DNA from: Paracoccaceae bacterium
Lineage (GTDB): Bacteria; Pseudomonadota; Alphaproteobacteria; Rhodobacterales; Rhodobacteraceae
Assembly (NCBI GenBank): GCA_026989055.1
Contig: JALSKC010000043.1
Coordinates: 62,001-126,000 of the forward strand
Length of the DNA stretch: 64,000 nucleotides
Reading direction: 5' to 3'
Below are positions 1 to 10,366 of this stretch, one piece after another. How positions within the stretch are numbered: the stretch's first letter is position 1; the number at the start of each line of letters is the position of its first letter. The position numbers and the translations under genes were made by a program. The notes below the pieces were generated by a model that searched no databases, was not told the DNA's origin, and saw only the letters and a program-made list of their open reading frames with translations.

Positions 1-190
1 CTCCCCGCCAGCCCGCACAAGCAATGGGCTGCCACGCCCTATATCATGAAAAACTTCGGCAACCTGCACGAAAGCTGCGGAAAGATCGCAACAGTCAGGA
101 TCAGGAACCGAAACAATTCGCCTCCCGGCGCAAAGCCGCCCCGCCACGGGGAAGGGCCGGCGGCGGGACGGATTGCAAATCCGCGCCGGC

Positions 191-204
191 AGAACATATA
201 TTCC
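191..204 (-). promoter_or_regulatory. Candidate IolR-type operator, site 1
   Basis: On the minus strand this reads GGAA-TATATG-TTCT. The same GGAA-N6-TTCT pattern occurs in front of iolG (1304-1317) and the binding-protein gene (2490-2503). As I recall, the IolR site described for rhizobia is a GGAA-N6-TTCC palindrome. The position upstream of the regulator gene fits autoregulation, which is inference. Confidence 0.45.
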
Positions 205-249
205 GCGCGAAAGGGAGCGGCCGGAAGGTTCCGCCGCGCCGCGGCAAGC

Positions 250-311
250 GCGGAAACGGAAGCGAACGCGGAAACGGAAGCGAACGCGGAAACGGAAGCG
301 AACGCGGAAGC
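250..311. repeat. 18-bp tandem repeat, about 3.4 copies
   Basis: The unit GCGGAAACGGAAGCGAAC is repeated exactly at 250-267, 268-285 and 286-303 and then begins a fourth time. It lies 60-120 bp before the regulator start. There are no spacers between units, so it is a minisatellite-like duplication and not CRISPR. Confidence 0.9.
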
Positions 312-370
312 AGCAGGAACAGGACGGCAGAAACGGGCCCGAAACCGGCAGAACGAACCGAAGGATCGAA

Positions 371-1210
371 ATGACAGCTTCCAGCCGCCCCGAAAGCCTG
401 GCCGAATTCCGCGAACGCCTGCTCGAGATTTCCGAAAGCCTGCCCCGTCGGCTGCGCCAGTGCGCCGATTACGTCGCGCGCCACAGCGACCGGATCGCGA
501 TTTCGACCGTCGCCGAAATGGCGGCGGCGGCGGGGGTGCAGCCCTCGGCCTTCATGCGGTTCTGCCAGCTGATGGGCTTCAGCGGCTACTCCGAGATGCA
601 GCGCCTGTTCCGGAGCGAACAGGCCCGCCACTGGCCCGATTACGCCACCCGGCTGGAGAATCTGCGCAAGAGCGGTGGCGACACGCCCGCGGCGCTGGTC
701 GCCGAATTCGTGGAGGCTGGGCGCGGCTCGCTGGAACGGCTTGCCACCGGGCTGGACCAGGAAATCCTGGAACGCGCGGTCGCGATCCTGGCCGCCGCAC
801 CGCTGGTGCATGTGATGGGGCTGAGCAGGGCCTTTCCCGTGGCCACCTACCTGACCTACATCTTCGAGAAGATGAACATCCCGGCGCTTCTGCATGATCG
901 CGTCGGCAACATCGACCACCGCCACACGGTGCGGCAGGGAGACGTGCTGCTGGCCATCTCCTTTGCCCCCTATTCGGCCGAAACCCTGGAGCTGGCCCGC
1001 GACAGCAGGCAACGGGGCGCCAGCGTGATCGCGATCACAGATGCGCTCAACAGCCCCCTGCACGCCTGCAGCGCGGCAACGCTGGTGGTCTCGGAGACCG
1101 ATGTCGGCGCCTTCCGCACGCTTTCGGCCACCCTGTCGCTGGCAACGGCGCTGGGGGTCGCCGTCGGCGCCGCGCGCGGCAACCCCAGCGCGCAGGCGCA
1201 GGGCGGCTGA
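371..1210 (+). CDS. iolR: RpiR/HexR-family transcriptional regulator of inositol genes
   Basis: A 279-residue cytoplasmic regulator. The N-terminal third (about residues 10-85) has the helix-turn-helix of the HTH_6/RpiR fold, including a segment VAEMAAAAGVQPSAFMRFCQ. The C-terminal half is a SIS phosphosugar-binding domain (about 125-265). RpiR-family proteins usually repress sugar genes until a phosphorylated intermediate binds the SIS domain, and family members control iol operons in rhizobia and roseobacters. The ATG at 371 is chosen because GAAGGA precedes it. The open frame extends upstream only into the 18-bp repeat. It is transcribed toward iolG, 149 bp away. The symbol iolR rests on context; the family assignment is firm. 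Confidence 0.8.
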   Translation: MTASSRPESLAEFRERLLEISESLPRRLRQCADYVARHSDRIAISTVAEMAAAAGVQPSAFMRFCQLMGFSGYSEMQRLFRSEQARHWPDYATRLENLRKSGGDTPAALVAEFVEAGRGSLERLATGLDQEILERAVAILAAAPLVHVMGLSRAFPVATYLTYIFEKMNIPALLHDRVGNIDHRHTVRQGDVLLAISFAPYSAETLELARDSRQRGASVIAITDALNSPLHACSAATLVVSETDVGAFRTLSATLSLATALGVAVGAARGNPSAQAQGG

Positions 1211-1303
1211 GCCGCGCCCGCGCCAGAGGGCGGGTGGGCGCGAAACCCCGGCCACGGGCGGCGGGGAAAGGCCGGCCGCCGGCGCACGGCGGCTTTTCAT
1301 TGC

Positions 1304-1317
1304 GGAACATTCATTCT
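1304..1317 (+). promoter_or_regulatory. Candidate IolR-type operator, site 2 (iolG)
   Basis: Reads GGAA-CATTCA-TTCT, 43 bp before the iolG start, in the regulator-iolG spacer. With its following bases it matches the site at 2490 at 13 of 16 positions. It probably controls the first iol promoter. This is inference from motif recurrence. Confidence 0.45.
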
Positions 1318-1359
1318 ACTACCCCCCCGAAGCGGAACGCGAGCATGGAAAGGGAGAGG

Positions 1360-2358
1360 ATGACGCTGCAGGTGGGACTCATCGGCGCCGGCAGGATCGG
1401 CCGGCTGCATGCGCACAACATCGCGGCCGAGCCGCGCTGCCGGCTCGCCGCGGTGGCCGACCCGCTGCCCGAAGCCGCCGAACGGCTTGCCGGCGCCTGC
1501 GGGGCGGCAGTGCGCACGCCGGCGGAAATCCTCGACGACGAGGCGATCGGCGCGATCCTGATCGCCTCCCCCACCGACACCCACGCAGAGCTGATCGAGG
1601 CCGGGGTGCGGGCGGGCAAGGCCGTCTTCTGCGAAAAGCCGGTCGATCTGGCGCTGACGCGCGCGCGGGCCTGCCTGCGGGCAGTGGCGGAGACGGAAGG
1701 CGCACAGCCGGTGATGATCGGCTTCAACCGTCGCTTCGATCCCCATTTCGCGGCACTGAAGGCTGCCTTCGATGCCGGCGAGATCGGCCGAGGCACGCTT
1801 CTTTCCATCGTCTCCTTCGACCCGGCGCCGCCCCCGCCGGCATATGTCCGCAGCAGCGGCGGGCTGTTTCGCGACATGTCGATCCATGATTTCGACATCG
1901 CCTGCTGGATCTTCGGCGCCTTGCCCGAAAGCGTGAGCGCCACCGGCTCCTGCCTGGTGGATCCCGCCATCGGCGCGGAAGGCGACATCGATACCGCGGT
2001 GATCACCCTGCGCCTTGCCGACGGGCGCATCGCCACCATCCGCAACAGCCGACGCGCGTCCTACGGCTACGATCAGCGCCTGGAGCTTCTGGGCGAAGGC
2101 GGGCTGCTGGCGGTGGAGAACGTGCCGGAGAACATGCTCCGGAAGGCCGGCACGCAGGGGGTCGTGGGGGCACGGCCGGAGCATTTCTTCCTCGAACGCT
2201 ACCACCGCTCCTACGCCATCGCCTGGGAGCGGTTCGTTGATTCCGTCCTGCAGGACACGCCGGTGCCGGTGAGCCTCGCCGACGGGGTGAACGCGCTGGC
2301 CATTGCCGAAGCCGCAGCCTGCGCGCTCGAAACGGGCCGCGCCGAGGCGCTGCCCTGA
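1360..2358 (+). CDS. iolG: Gfo/Idh/MocA oxidoreductase, probable inositol 2-dehydrogenase
   Basis: A 332-residue NAD-dependent dehydrogenase that would oxidise myo-inositol to scyllo-inosose, the first step of inositol catabolism. The Rossmann motif GLIGAGRIG is at residues 6-14, and the family EKP motif is at 92-94 with the catalytic Lys93. Asp172 and His176 in RDMSIHDFD complete the Lys-Asp-His triad described for Bacillus IolG, at almost the same numbering. Two in-frame ATGs exist (1345 and 1360); 1360 follows an AGGGAGAGG ribosome site and gives the normal compact N-terminus. It leads the iol operon. The family is certain. The substrate rests on the triad and on iolC/D/E/B downstream. Confidence 0.85.
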   Translation: MTLQVGLIGAGRIGRLHAHNIAAEPRCRLAAVADPLPEAAERLAGACGAAVRTPAEILDDEAIGAILIASPTDTHAELIEAGVRAGKAVFCEKPVDLALTRARACLRAVAETEGAQPVMIGFNRRFDPHFAALKAAFDAGEIGRGTLLSIVSFDPAPPPPAYVRSSGGLFRDMSIHDFDIACWIFGALPESVSATGSCLVDPAIGAEGDIDTAVITLRLADGRIATIRNSRRASYGYDQRLELLGEGGLLAVENVPENMLRKAGTQGVVGARPEHFFLERYHRSYAIAWERFVDSVLQDTPVPVSLADGVNALAIAEAAACALETGRAEALP

Positions 2359-2472
2359 CACCGCCCGCCGAAGACGCCGCCGGCGGGCGCAGGAGGGTGG
2401 CGGGAGCGCCGGGTGGCACGCACGCGGCCGGGGCATGGCGGCCGGGGAAAGAAAAGCGGCGAAAGAAAAGTA

Positions 2473-2503
2473 TTGCAAAAATACCAAATGGAATATTTAT
2501 TCT
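2473..2503 (+). promoter_or_regulatory. Promoter and IolR-type operator, site 3 (binding protein)
   Basis: A putative promoter TTGCAA-N17-TTTATT (2473-2501) lies in an AT-rich patch. The motif GGAA-TATTTA-TTCT (2490-2503) overlaps its -10, the expected layout for repression. The leader to the ATG at 2640 is about 130 nt. The elements are seen directly; their use is inferred. Confidence 0.45.
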
Positions 2504-2639
2504 AGACGGGGTCTGAATCGCGGGCCGAATCCCGGCAACGGCCGGGCCGCCTCGCCCCGTGTGCCGGAGGGAGGGGCAGAGCGAAGCGCCCCGGAACCGG
2601 CTGTCAACGGTGCCGGTCGTCAAACTAGGGAGACTGCAG

Positions 2640-3584
2640 ATGAAAAAGATACTTTCCGCCGCGCTTGCGGCAACCGTGCTGTTCGGGGCCTCGGCGGCAC
2701 CCGTCCAGGCCGAAGGCGAGCGTTTCGTGCTCATCAGCCACGCGCCCGACAGCGACAGCTGGTGGAACACGATCAAGAACGCGATCGGGATCGCCGGCGA
2801 GCAGATGGGCGTGAGCGTCGAATACCGCAACCCGCCCACCGGAGATCTGGCCGACATGGCCCGGATCGTCGAACAGGCGGCGGCTTCCGGGCCGGACGGG
2901 ATCATCGTGACGATCGCCGATTTCGACGTGCTGCAGGGGCCGATCACCGCGGCCGTGGACCAGGGCATCCCGGTGATCACCATCAATTCGGGCACGCAGG
3001 AACAATCAGAGGCGCTGGGCGCGCTGATGCATGTGGGCCAGCCGGAATACACTGCCGGTTTCGAGGCCGGAAAGCGGGCCAAGAAGGAAGCCGGCGTGAC
3101 ATCCTTCCTCTGTGTCAACCACTACATCACCAACCCTGCCTCGGTCGATCGCTGCCAGGGCTTTGCCGATGCCATCGGCGCCGATGTCAAGAGCAGCATG
3201 ATCGACAGCGGCCAGGATCCGGCCGAGATCAAGAACAAGGTGCTCGCCTTCCTTTCGGCCAACCCGGATACCGATGCGATCCTGACGCTGGGGCCGACCT
3301 CGGCGCATCCGACCCTGGCGGCGCTGGAAGAAGCGGGGCTTTCGGGCGAGATCTACTTCGGCACCTTCGACCTGTCGGGCGAGATCGCCGAGGCGATCAA
3401 GGCCGGGGTCATCAATTTCGGCATCGACCAGCAGCCCTTCCTGCAGGGATACATGCCGGTGGTGATACTCGCCAACTACGCGCGCTACGGCGTGCTTCCC
3501 TCGGGGCACATGAACTCCGGCCCCGGCTTCGTGACCAGGGACAACATTTCGCTGGTCGAGAAATACGCGGGCGTCTACCGCTGA
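2640..3584 (+). CDS. Sugar/inositol ABC transporter periplasmic binding protein
   Basis: A 314-residue periplasmic binding protein of the Peripla_BP_4 (ribose/fructose) class. Residues 1-24 form a signal peptide (basic MKK start, Ala-rich core, cleavage after VQA). The mature protein has the two-lobed sugar-binding fold. The ATG at 2640 follows AGGGAG at proper spacing; an upstream in-frame start would bury the signal peptide. It opens a transporter cassette with a permease and a single-domain ATPase, like FrcBCA of rhizobia or the inositol transporter of Caulobacter. A cyclitol substrate is inferred from the operon. The 220-bp gap after it may allow higher expression than the membrane parts, as is common for such genes. 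Confidence 0.85.
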   Translation: MKKILSAALAATVLFGASAAPVQAEGERFVLISHAPDSDSWWNTIKNAIGIAGEQMGVSVEYRNPPTGDLADMARIVEQAAASGPDGIIVTIADFDVLQGPITAAVDQGIPVITINSGTQEQSEALGALMHVGQPEYTAGFEAGKRAKKEAGVTSFLCVNHYITNPASVDRCQGFADAIGADVKSSMIDSGQDPAEIKNKVLAFLSANPDTDAILTLGPTSAHPTLAALEEAGLSGEIYFGTFDLSGEIAEAIKAGVINFGIDQQPFLQGYMPVVILANYARYGVLPSGHMNSGPGFVTRDNISLVEKYAGVYR

Positions 3585-3804
3585 ACGGATTCCCCGCCCG
3601 GGGGGGGGCCGCGGGCGCCGCCTCCCGGCAGGGGCACGGAAAACCACGCGCGAAACAAGCCACGCGCGAGACCATGCGCGCAGACGGGCGGAGCAGACGG
3701 GCGGAACGGAGCCTCCGGCCGGAAAGCGTCAGAAGACCGGCAGAAGACCGGCAGAAGACCGGCAGGAAGGCGCGCAGGGTCGCATGTGACAGGGGGATGA
3801 AAGG
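3585..3804. other. Binding protein-permease spacer with tandem repeat
   Basis: No gene. It contains a G9 run at 3599-3607 and three exact copies of the 11-mer AGAAGACCGGC (3731-3741, 3742-3752, 3753-3763). Short GC stems flank the G run, but I found no long perfect terminator. The permease start is preceded by AGGGGGATGAAAGG. Confidence 0.6.
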
Positions 3805-4911
3805 ATGGCTGCTTCTGCCGACGAACGGCTCAAGGAGGTCTCGCGGCTTCGGCGCGCGATGATCCGCCCCGAGCTCGGGGCCATTTCCGGGGCGATACTG
3901 GTCTTCGTGTTCTTTCTCATGGTGGCCGGCGACAGCGGCATGTTCGCGCCGCAGGGGATCCAGAACTGGACGGTGGTATCCGCCCAGTTCGCCATCATCG
4001 CGGTGGGCGCCTGCCTGCTGATGATCGCCGGGGAATTCGACCTTTCGGTAGGTTCGATGATCGGCTTTGCCGGTATCGTGATCGCGATCCTCTCGGTGCA
4101 GTGGGGCTGGCCGGTATGGCTGGCGATCCTGGTTGCCTTCACGGTATGCATCTCGCTGGGGGCAGTCAACGGCTTCCTGGTGATCAAGACCGGACTGCCC
4201 AGCTTCATCGTCACGCTGGCCTTTCTCTACATCCTGCGCGGGCTCACCATCTGGCTGTCGATCCTGACCACCCAGAAAACCGTGATCGGCGGCGTCCGGA
4301 AGGCCGCCGAGGGCGACTGGCTGGCGGCGCTGTTCGGCGGCAAGATTCTTACCGGGTTCTTCCAGTGGATGGGCGACCAGGGCTGGATCGAGACCTTCAG
4401 CCGCGGCGCCCGCGCCGGCCAGCCGGTGGTCGAAGGAGTGCCGATGCTGGTGGTCTGGGCGCTGGGGCTGATCGTCTTCGGCCAGGTGCTGCTGACGAAG
4501 ACCCGGTTCGGCAACTGGATATTCGCCGCTGGCGGGGATGCGCAGGCGGCGCGCTACGTCGGGGTTCCGGTGAACAGGGTCAAGATCCTGATGTTCATGT
4601 TCACCGCCTTCTGCGCCTGCGTGTTCGCGACCGCACAGGTGATGGAGTTCGGCTCGGCCGCCGCCGACCGCGGGCTTCTGAAGGAATTCGAGGCGATCAT
4701 CTCGGTGGTCATCGGCGGCGCGCTCCTGACCGGCGGCTACGGCTCGGTCGTGGGGGCGGCGCTCGGCGCGCTGATCTTCGGGGTCGTGCAGCAGGGGCTG
4801 TTCTTCTCCGGCGCCGAGAGTTCGCTGTTCCGGGTGTTCCTGGGCACCATCCTGATTCTCGCGGTGATCCTGAACACCTACATCCGCCGCATCATCACCG
4901 GGGAGCGCTGA
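3805..4911 (+). CDS. Sugar ABC transporter permease
   Basis: A 368-residue inner-membrane permease of the BPD_transp_2 (RbsC/FrcC) family. About ten hydrophobic segments are visible, starting near residue 28 after a charged N-terminus. The conserved [13 protein letters not shown]-type loop of this family is near residue 80. A hydrophilic insert (about residues 165-215) is longer than in E. coli RbsC. The stop is followed after one base by the ATPase ATG, so the two are translationally coupled. It would form a homodimeric channel fed by the binding protein upstream. Confidence 0.88.
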   Translation: MAASADERLKEVSRLRRAMIRPELGAISGAILVFVFFLMVAGDSGMFAPQGIQNWTVVSAQFAIIAVGACLLMIAGEFDLSVGSMIGFAGIVIAILSVQWGWPVWLAILVAFTVCISLGAVNGFLVIKTGLPSFIVTLAFLYILRGLTIWLSILTTQKTVIGGVRKAAEGDWLAALFGGKILTGFFQWMGDQGWIETFSRGARAGQPVVEGVPMLVVWALGLIVFGQVLLTKTRFGNWIFAAGGDAQAARYVGVPVNRVKILMFMFTAFCACVFATAQVMEFGSAAADRGLLKEFEAIISVVIGGALLTGGYGSVVGAALGALIFGVVQQGLFFSGAESSLFRVFLGTILILAVILNTYIRRIITGER

Positions 4912-4912
4912 G

Positions 4913-5688
<776 letters not shown>

Positions 5689-5692
<4 letters not shown>

Positions 5693-7587
5693 CGCTGGAC
5701 GTCATCACCATCGGCCGGGCTTCGGTCGATCTTTACGGCGCGCAGGTGGGCGGGCGGCTGGAGGACATGCGCTCCTTCGACAAGTATGTCGGCGGCTCGC
5801 CCGCCAACATCGCCGCCGGCTGCGCCCGGCTGGGTCTGAAATCGGCGCTGATCACGCGCGTGGGCGACGAACACATGGGCCGGTTCATCCGCGAGGAACT
5901 GGCGGCCGAGGGCGTGGACCTGCGCGGGGTGGTGACCGACCCCGCGCGCCTCACCGCGCTGGTGCTCTTGGGCATCCGCGACCGCGAACGCTTTCCGTTG
6001 ATCTTCTACCGCGAAAACTGCGCCGACATGGCGCTGTGCGAGGATGACATCGACCCGGATTTCATCGCCCGGGCGCGCTGCCTCGTGGCCACCGGCACCC
6101 ATCTGAGCCATCCGCGCACCGAGGCCGCGGTGCTGAAAGCGCTGCACCTGGCGCGCAAGGCCGGGGCGAAATGCGCGCTGGACATCGACTATCGTCCGAA
6201 CCTCTGGGGGCTGGCCGGGCACGGCGCGGGAGAGGAGCGCTTCATCGACAGCCCGGCGGTGACCGCGCGGCTGCAAGAGGCGCTGGGCCTGTTCGATCTG
6301 ATCGTGGGCACCGAGGAAGAGTTCCACATCGCCGGCGGCAGCACCGACACGCTTGCCGCCCTGCGCGCGGTGCGCTCGCTCACCGGCGCCACGCTGGTGT
6401 GCAAGCGCGGCCCCATGGGCGCGGTGGCCTTCGACGGCGCCATTCCCGAACGGCTGGATGACGGCATCTCGGGCCCCGGATTCGCGATCGAGGTGTTCAA
6501 CGTGCTGGGCGCGGGCGACGGCTTCATGTCCGGCCTGCTGCGCGGCTGGCTGACCGGCGAGGAGTGGGAAACCGCGCTGACCTGGGCCAATGCCTGCGGC
6601 GCGCTGGCGGTCAGCCGCCACGGCTGCACCCCGGCCTATCCCAGCTGGGAGGAGCTGCAGTTCTTCCTCAAGCGCGGCATCGTCACCCCGGCGCTGCGCA
6701 AGGATGCGGCGCTCGAACAGATCCACTGGTCCACCAACCGGCGGGGCAACTGGCCGGTGATGCGGGTCTTCGCCTTCGACCACCGGATGCAGTTCGAGGA
6801 AATGGAGGGTGCCACGCCCGCGCGGATCGGCGCCTTCAAGCAGATCTGCCTGAAGGCGGCGCTGCAGGTGGCCGACGGCGGGCGCGGCTATGGCATCCTG
6901 TGCGACGGGCGGCTGGGGGCGGAGGCGTTGCATGCCGCCGCCGGGCGCGGGCTGTGGATCGGCCGGCCTGCCGAATGGCCCGGCTCGCGCCCGCTGACGC
7001 TGGAGCCCGAACTGGGCCCCGACCTGGGCGGGCTGGTGGAATGGCCGCGCGACCACGTGGTCAAGGTGCTGTGTGTCTATCACCCGGACGATACCCCCGA
7101 AATGCGCGCCGAGCAGGAAGCCGCCGTCAAGCGCCTGTTCGCCGCCGCCCGGCGCAACCGGCTGGAATTTCTGCTCGAGGTGATCCCGTCCAGGGTCGCG
7201 CCGGTGGATGACGGCACCGCCGCCCGCATCATCGAGCGGTTCTACGAAATCGGCGTCTGGCCCGACTGGTGGAAACTGGAGCCGATGACCTCGCACGCCG
7301 CCTGGGCGCAGACCTGCGACTCGGTCCGCGCGCAGGATCGCTACTGCCGCGGCGTCGTGGTGCTGGGGCTGGACGCGCCGCGCGAAGCGCTGGCCGCCAG
7401 CTTCGCCGCCGCCGCGCGCCACGAGCTGGTCAAGGGCTTCGCGGTGGGGCGCACGATCTTCGCCGATGCCGCGCGCGCCTGGCTGAAAGGTGATATGACT
7501 GACGCCGAAGCGCAGGCCGACATGGCCACGCGCTTTGCCGATCTGTGCCGGCTCTGGGACGAGGCCCGCAAGGAACACGCTGCATGA
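5689..7587 (+). CDS. iolC: Bifunctional 5-dehydro-2-deoxygluconokinase / phosphogluconate aldolase (IolC-DUF2090)
   Basis: A 632-residue fusion. Residues 1-320 are a PfkB-family kinase: [10 protein letters not shown] sugar-binding motif near residue 35 and the anion-hole motif NVLGAGDGF near 270. It phosphorylates 5-dehydro-2-deoxygluconate. Residues from about 330 to the end match the DUF2090 domain, assigned in such fusions as the 5-dehydro-2-deoxyphosphogluconate aldolase that in Bacillus is a separate protein, IolJ. The product would therefore perform two consecutive steps, giving dihydroxyacetone phosphate and malonate semialdehyde. Its ATG overlaps the ATPase stop (ATGA type) and its own stop overlaps iolD. 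Kinase assignment is firm; the aldolase role rests on family knowledge. Confidence 0.9.
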
Positions 7588-9413
7588 AAACCGTGAAATT
7601 GACCGCCGCGCAGGCGGTGGTGCGCTACCTGGAAAACCAGTTCAACGAGGAGGGCGAACGCTTCATCGCCGGCGTCTGGGCGATCTTCGGCCACGGCAAT
7701 GTGGCCGGGCTGGGCGAAGCGCTCTACGCCGCGCGCGCCAGCCTGCCCACCTGGCGCGGCCATAACGAGCAGACCATGGCGCACGCTGCCTCCGCCTATG
7801 CGAAGCAGTTGCGCCGCCGCCGCGCGATGGCGGTGACGACATCCATCGGGCCGGGCGCCACCAACCTGGTGACGGCGGCGGCACTTGCGCATGTGAACCG
7901 GCTGCCGCTGCTGCTGCTGCCGGGCGACGTGTTCGCCAGCCGCGCCCCCGACCCGGTGCTGCAGCAGATCGAGGATTTTTCCGACGGCACGGTTTCGGCC
8001 AACGATACGCTGCGCCCGGTTTCACGTTATTTCGACCGGATCACCCGGCCCGAGCAGCTGATCACGGCGCTGCCGCGCGCCTTTCGCACCATGACCGACC
8101 CGGCCGACTGCGGGCCGGTCACGCTGGCCATGTGCCAGGACGTGCAGGCCGAGGCGCATGACTACCCGGCGGTGCTGTTCGAGCCGCGCACATGGCATAT
8201 CCGCCGCCCCGAGCCGGATCCGGGCGAGCTGGCGCGCGCGCTGGCGATGCTGAAGGCGGCGGAAAACCCGCTGATCGTGGCCGGGGGCGGGGTGCATTAC
8301 GCGCGCGCCACCGAAACCTTGCGCGCATTTGCCGAGGCGCACCGCATCCCGGTGGTCGAGACCCAGGCCGGCAAGTCGGCGCTGCCCTGGGACCATCCGC
8401 TGAATTTCGGCGCTGTCGGGGTCACCGGCACGGCGGCGGCCAACGCGCTGGCCGAACGCGCCGATCTGGTGTTCGGCGTCGGCACCCGGTTTCAGGATTT
8501 CACCACCGGCTCATGGGCGCTGTTCAGGAACCCGGACCGGCGCATCCTGTCACTGAACGTCCAGTCTTTCGATGCCGCCAAGCACGGGGCCGACATGCTG
8601 GTGTGCGATGCGGCCCGCGGGCTGGAGGCGCTTTCTTCCGGGCTTGCGGGCAAGCGCTGGGGCGACCCCGACCCGGCGCTCAAGGCCGACTGGTTCGCCG
8701 CGGCCGACAAGGTCACCGCCGCGCCGGATGCGGACAGCAACGCGCTGCCTACCGACATGCAGGTGATCGGCGCCGTGCAGCGCGCCGCCACCCCCGACAC
8801 GGTGGTGCTCTGCGCCGCCGGCACCATGCCGGGCGAATTGCACAAGCTGTGGAAGGCCCCCCGCCCCGGCAGCTACCACATGGAATACGGCTATTCCTGC
8901 ATGGGCTACGAGATCCCGGGCGCGATCGGCGTCAAGATGGCCGAGCCCGAGCGCGAGGTGATCTGTTTCACCGGCGACGGCACCTACATGATGGCCAATT
9001 CGGAACTGGCCACCGCGGTGATGATGGGGGTGGATTTCACGCTGATCGTCACCGACAACCGCGGTTTCGGCTGCATCAACCGGCTGCAGATGGCCACCGG
9101 CGGGGCCGAGTTCAACAACCTGCTGGATCACACCGTGCACGAGGTGCCCGGCGCGATCGATTTCGTGAAGCACGCCGAAAGCATGGGCGCGCGTGCGGTG
9201 AAGGTGCGCGATGTGGCCGGGCTGGAGGCGGCGCTGGCGGCGCGCAAGGGGCGCGGGGTCGAGGTGATCGTGGTGGAAACCGACCCCTACCCCAGCACCG
9301 AGGCCGGGGGGTATTGGTGGGACGTGGCGGTGCCCGAGGTGTCGGAACGCGAGGAGGTGCGCAAGGCACGCGCCGCCTACGAGGCAGCAAGACAGGAAAG
9401 AAACGACGCATGA
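7584..9413 (+). CDS. iolD: 3D-(3,5/4)-trihydroxycyclohexane-1,2-dione hydrolase
   Basis: A 609-residue thiamine-diphosphate enzyme that opens the inositol ring, hydrolysing trihydroxycyclohexane-dione to 5-deoxyglucuronate. It has the acetolactate-synthase fold: an N-terminal PYR domain with the catalytic Glu in the RGHNEQ segment near residue 63, a central domain, and a C-terminal PP domain with the ThDP/Mg motif [15 protein letters not shown] near residue 470. Length matches IolD. The ATG at 7584 overlaps the iolC stop and the gene ends in a 4-bp overlap with iolE, so the three are tightly coupled. Confidence 0.93.
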   Translation: MKTVKLTAAQAVVRYLENQFNEEGERFIAGVWAIFGHGNVAGLGEALYAARASLPTWRGHNEQTMAHAASAYAKQLRRRRAMAVTTSIGPGATNLVTAAALAHVNRLPLLLLPGDVFASRAPDPVLQQIEDFSDGTVSANDTLRPVSRYFDRITRPEQLITALPRAFRTMTDPADCGPVTLAMCQDVQAEAHDYPAVLFEPRTWHIRRPEPDPGELARALAMLKAAENPLIVAGGGVHYARATETLRAFAEAHRIPVVETQAGKSALPWDHPLNFGAVGVTGTAAANALAERADLVFGVGTRFQDFTTGSWALFRNPDRRILSLNVQSFDAAKHGADMLVCDAARGLEALSSGLAGKRWGDPDPALKADWFAAADKVTAAPDADSNALPTDMQVIGAVQRAATPDTVVLCAAGTMPGELHKLWKAPRPGSYHMEYGYSCMGYEIPGAIGVKMAEPEREVICFTGDGTYMMANSELATAVMMGVDFTLIVTDNRGFGCINRLQMATGGAEFNNLLDHTVHEVPGAIDFVKHAESMGARAVKVRDVAGLEAALAARKGRGVEVIVVETDPYPSTEAGGYWWDVAVPEVSEREEVRKARAAYEAARQERNDA

Positions 9414-10306
9414 TCCTTTACGGAACCAACCCGATCGCCTGGTCGAACGACGACGACCGCAGCCTGGGCGCCGACATCAGCCTTGAGCGATGCCTGGACG
9501 AGGCGGCGAAGATCGGCTTTGACGGGATCGAGAAGGGGCACAAGTTCCCCACCGAGCCCGAGGCGCTCCGGGCGGTGCTGGAGCCGCGCGGTCTGCGCTT
9601 CGTCTCGGGCTGGCATTCGCTGGAATTGCTGCGCCGCTCGGTCGAGGACGAGAAAAGGGCGATCCAGCCGCATCTGGAGCTGCTCAGGGCAATGGGCTGC
9701 AAGGTGGTGATCGTCTGCGAGACCTCGAACGCGATCCACGGGCGCGCCGATGTGAGCATCAGCGACAAGCCGGTGCTGGCGGATGGCGACTGGGCGCGTT
9801 TCGGAGCGGATGTGGAAGCGCTGGCCGAGCACTGCGCGCAGCAGGGGATCACGCTGGCCTATCACCACCACATGGGCACGGTGGTGGAAAGCCCCGACGA
9901 GATCGACCGGTTCATGGCCGTCACCGGGCCGGCGACGAAGCTGCTCTTCGACACCGGGCATTGTTTCTTCGGTGGCGGCGTGCCGGTCGAGGTGATGGCG
10001 CGCCATGTTTCGCGGGTGGCCCATATCCACGCCAAGAACGTGCGCCCCATGGTGATGGGCATGGCGCGCGAAGCCGGCCTGTCGTTCCTGCAGGCGGTGC
10101 GGGCCGGGGTGTTCACGGTGCCGGGCGACAGGGAAGGCGCGGTGGAGTTCGAGCCGGTTCTGGGCGCCGCGGCGGCGGCGGGCTACGAGGGCTGGCTGGT
10201 GATCGAGGCGGAACAGGACCCGGCGGTGTGCAACCCCTTCGAATATCAGTCGATGGGGCTGAAGGCTCTGAAGGCGATGGCGCGCGCTGCGGGCCTGGAT
10301 CGATGA
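9410..10306 (+). CDS. iolE: Myo-inosose-2 dehydratase
   Basis: A 298-residue TIM-barrel protein of the AP-endonuclease-2/xylose-isomerase-like family. It would dehydrate scyllo-inosose to the dione used by IolD, needing a divalent metal. Characteristic segments are [14 protein letters not shown] at the start, the [10 protein letters not shown] metal-binding region near residue 155, and FDTGHC near 180. The ATG at 9410 overlaps the iolD stop. Length and order (iolC-D-E-B) are as in other alphaproteobacterial iol operons. Confidence 0.92.
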   Translation: MILYGTNPIAWSNDDDRSLGADISLERCLDEAAKIGFDGIEKGHKFPTEPEALRAVLEPRGLRFVSGWHSLELLRRSVEDEKRAIQPHLELLRAMGCKVVIVCETSNAIHGRADVSISDKPVLADGDWARFGADVEALAEHCAQQGITLAYHHHMGTVVESPDEIDRFMAVTGPATKLLFDTGHCFFGGGVPVEVMARHVSRVAHIHAKNVRPMVMGMAREAGLSFLQAVRAGVFTVPGDREGAVEFEPVLGAAAAAGYEGWLVIEAEQDPAVCNPFEYQSMGLKALKAMARAAGLDR

Positions 10307-10307
10307 C

Positions 10308-10357
10308 GCGGGGGCGCTGCCCCCGCACCCCCGGAGTATTTTGCGCAAGATGAAGAG
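10308..10357 (+). promoter_or_regulatory. Intercistronic hairpin plus conserved-looking motif before iolB
   Basis: GCGGGGGC (10308-10315) and GCCCCCGC (10319-10326) form a perfect 8-bp stem with a 3-base loop just after the iolE stop. It is followed by CCCCGGAGTATTTTGCGC and AAGATGAAG. From memory, similar GGAGTATTT...AAGAAG strings recur between genes in Rhodobacterales; a related string lies at 52412-52449 here. It may tune iolB expression or be a small dispersed repeat. Confidence 0.5.
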
Positions 10358-10366
10358 GTGGGCGTC

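Larger units (their letters stand above)
1..370. other. Left-edge non-coding spacer
   Basis: No credible gene is visible. The stretch holds an inverted GGAA-N6-TTCT motif (191-204) and an 18-bp tandem repeat (250-311), then the leader of the RpiR-type regulator, whose ribosome site GAAGGA lies just before the ATG at 371. Open frames through here are low-complexity Arg/Lys/Glu translations of the repeat. Confidence 0.6.

Noticed and set aside
250-311. Possible CRISPR array
   Set aside because: Repeat units abut with no spacers, and no cas gene is present.
3599-3607. G9 run as a phase-variation tract
   Set aside because: It is in a spacer after a stop codon with no frame across it, so it cannot switch a protein; an effect on the intergenic RNA cannot be judged.
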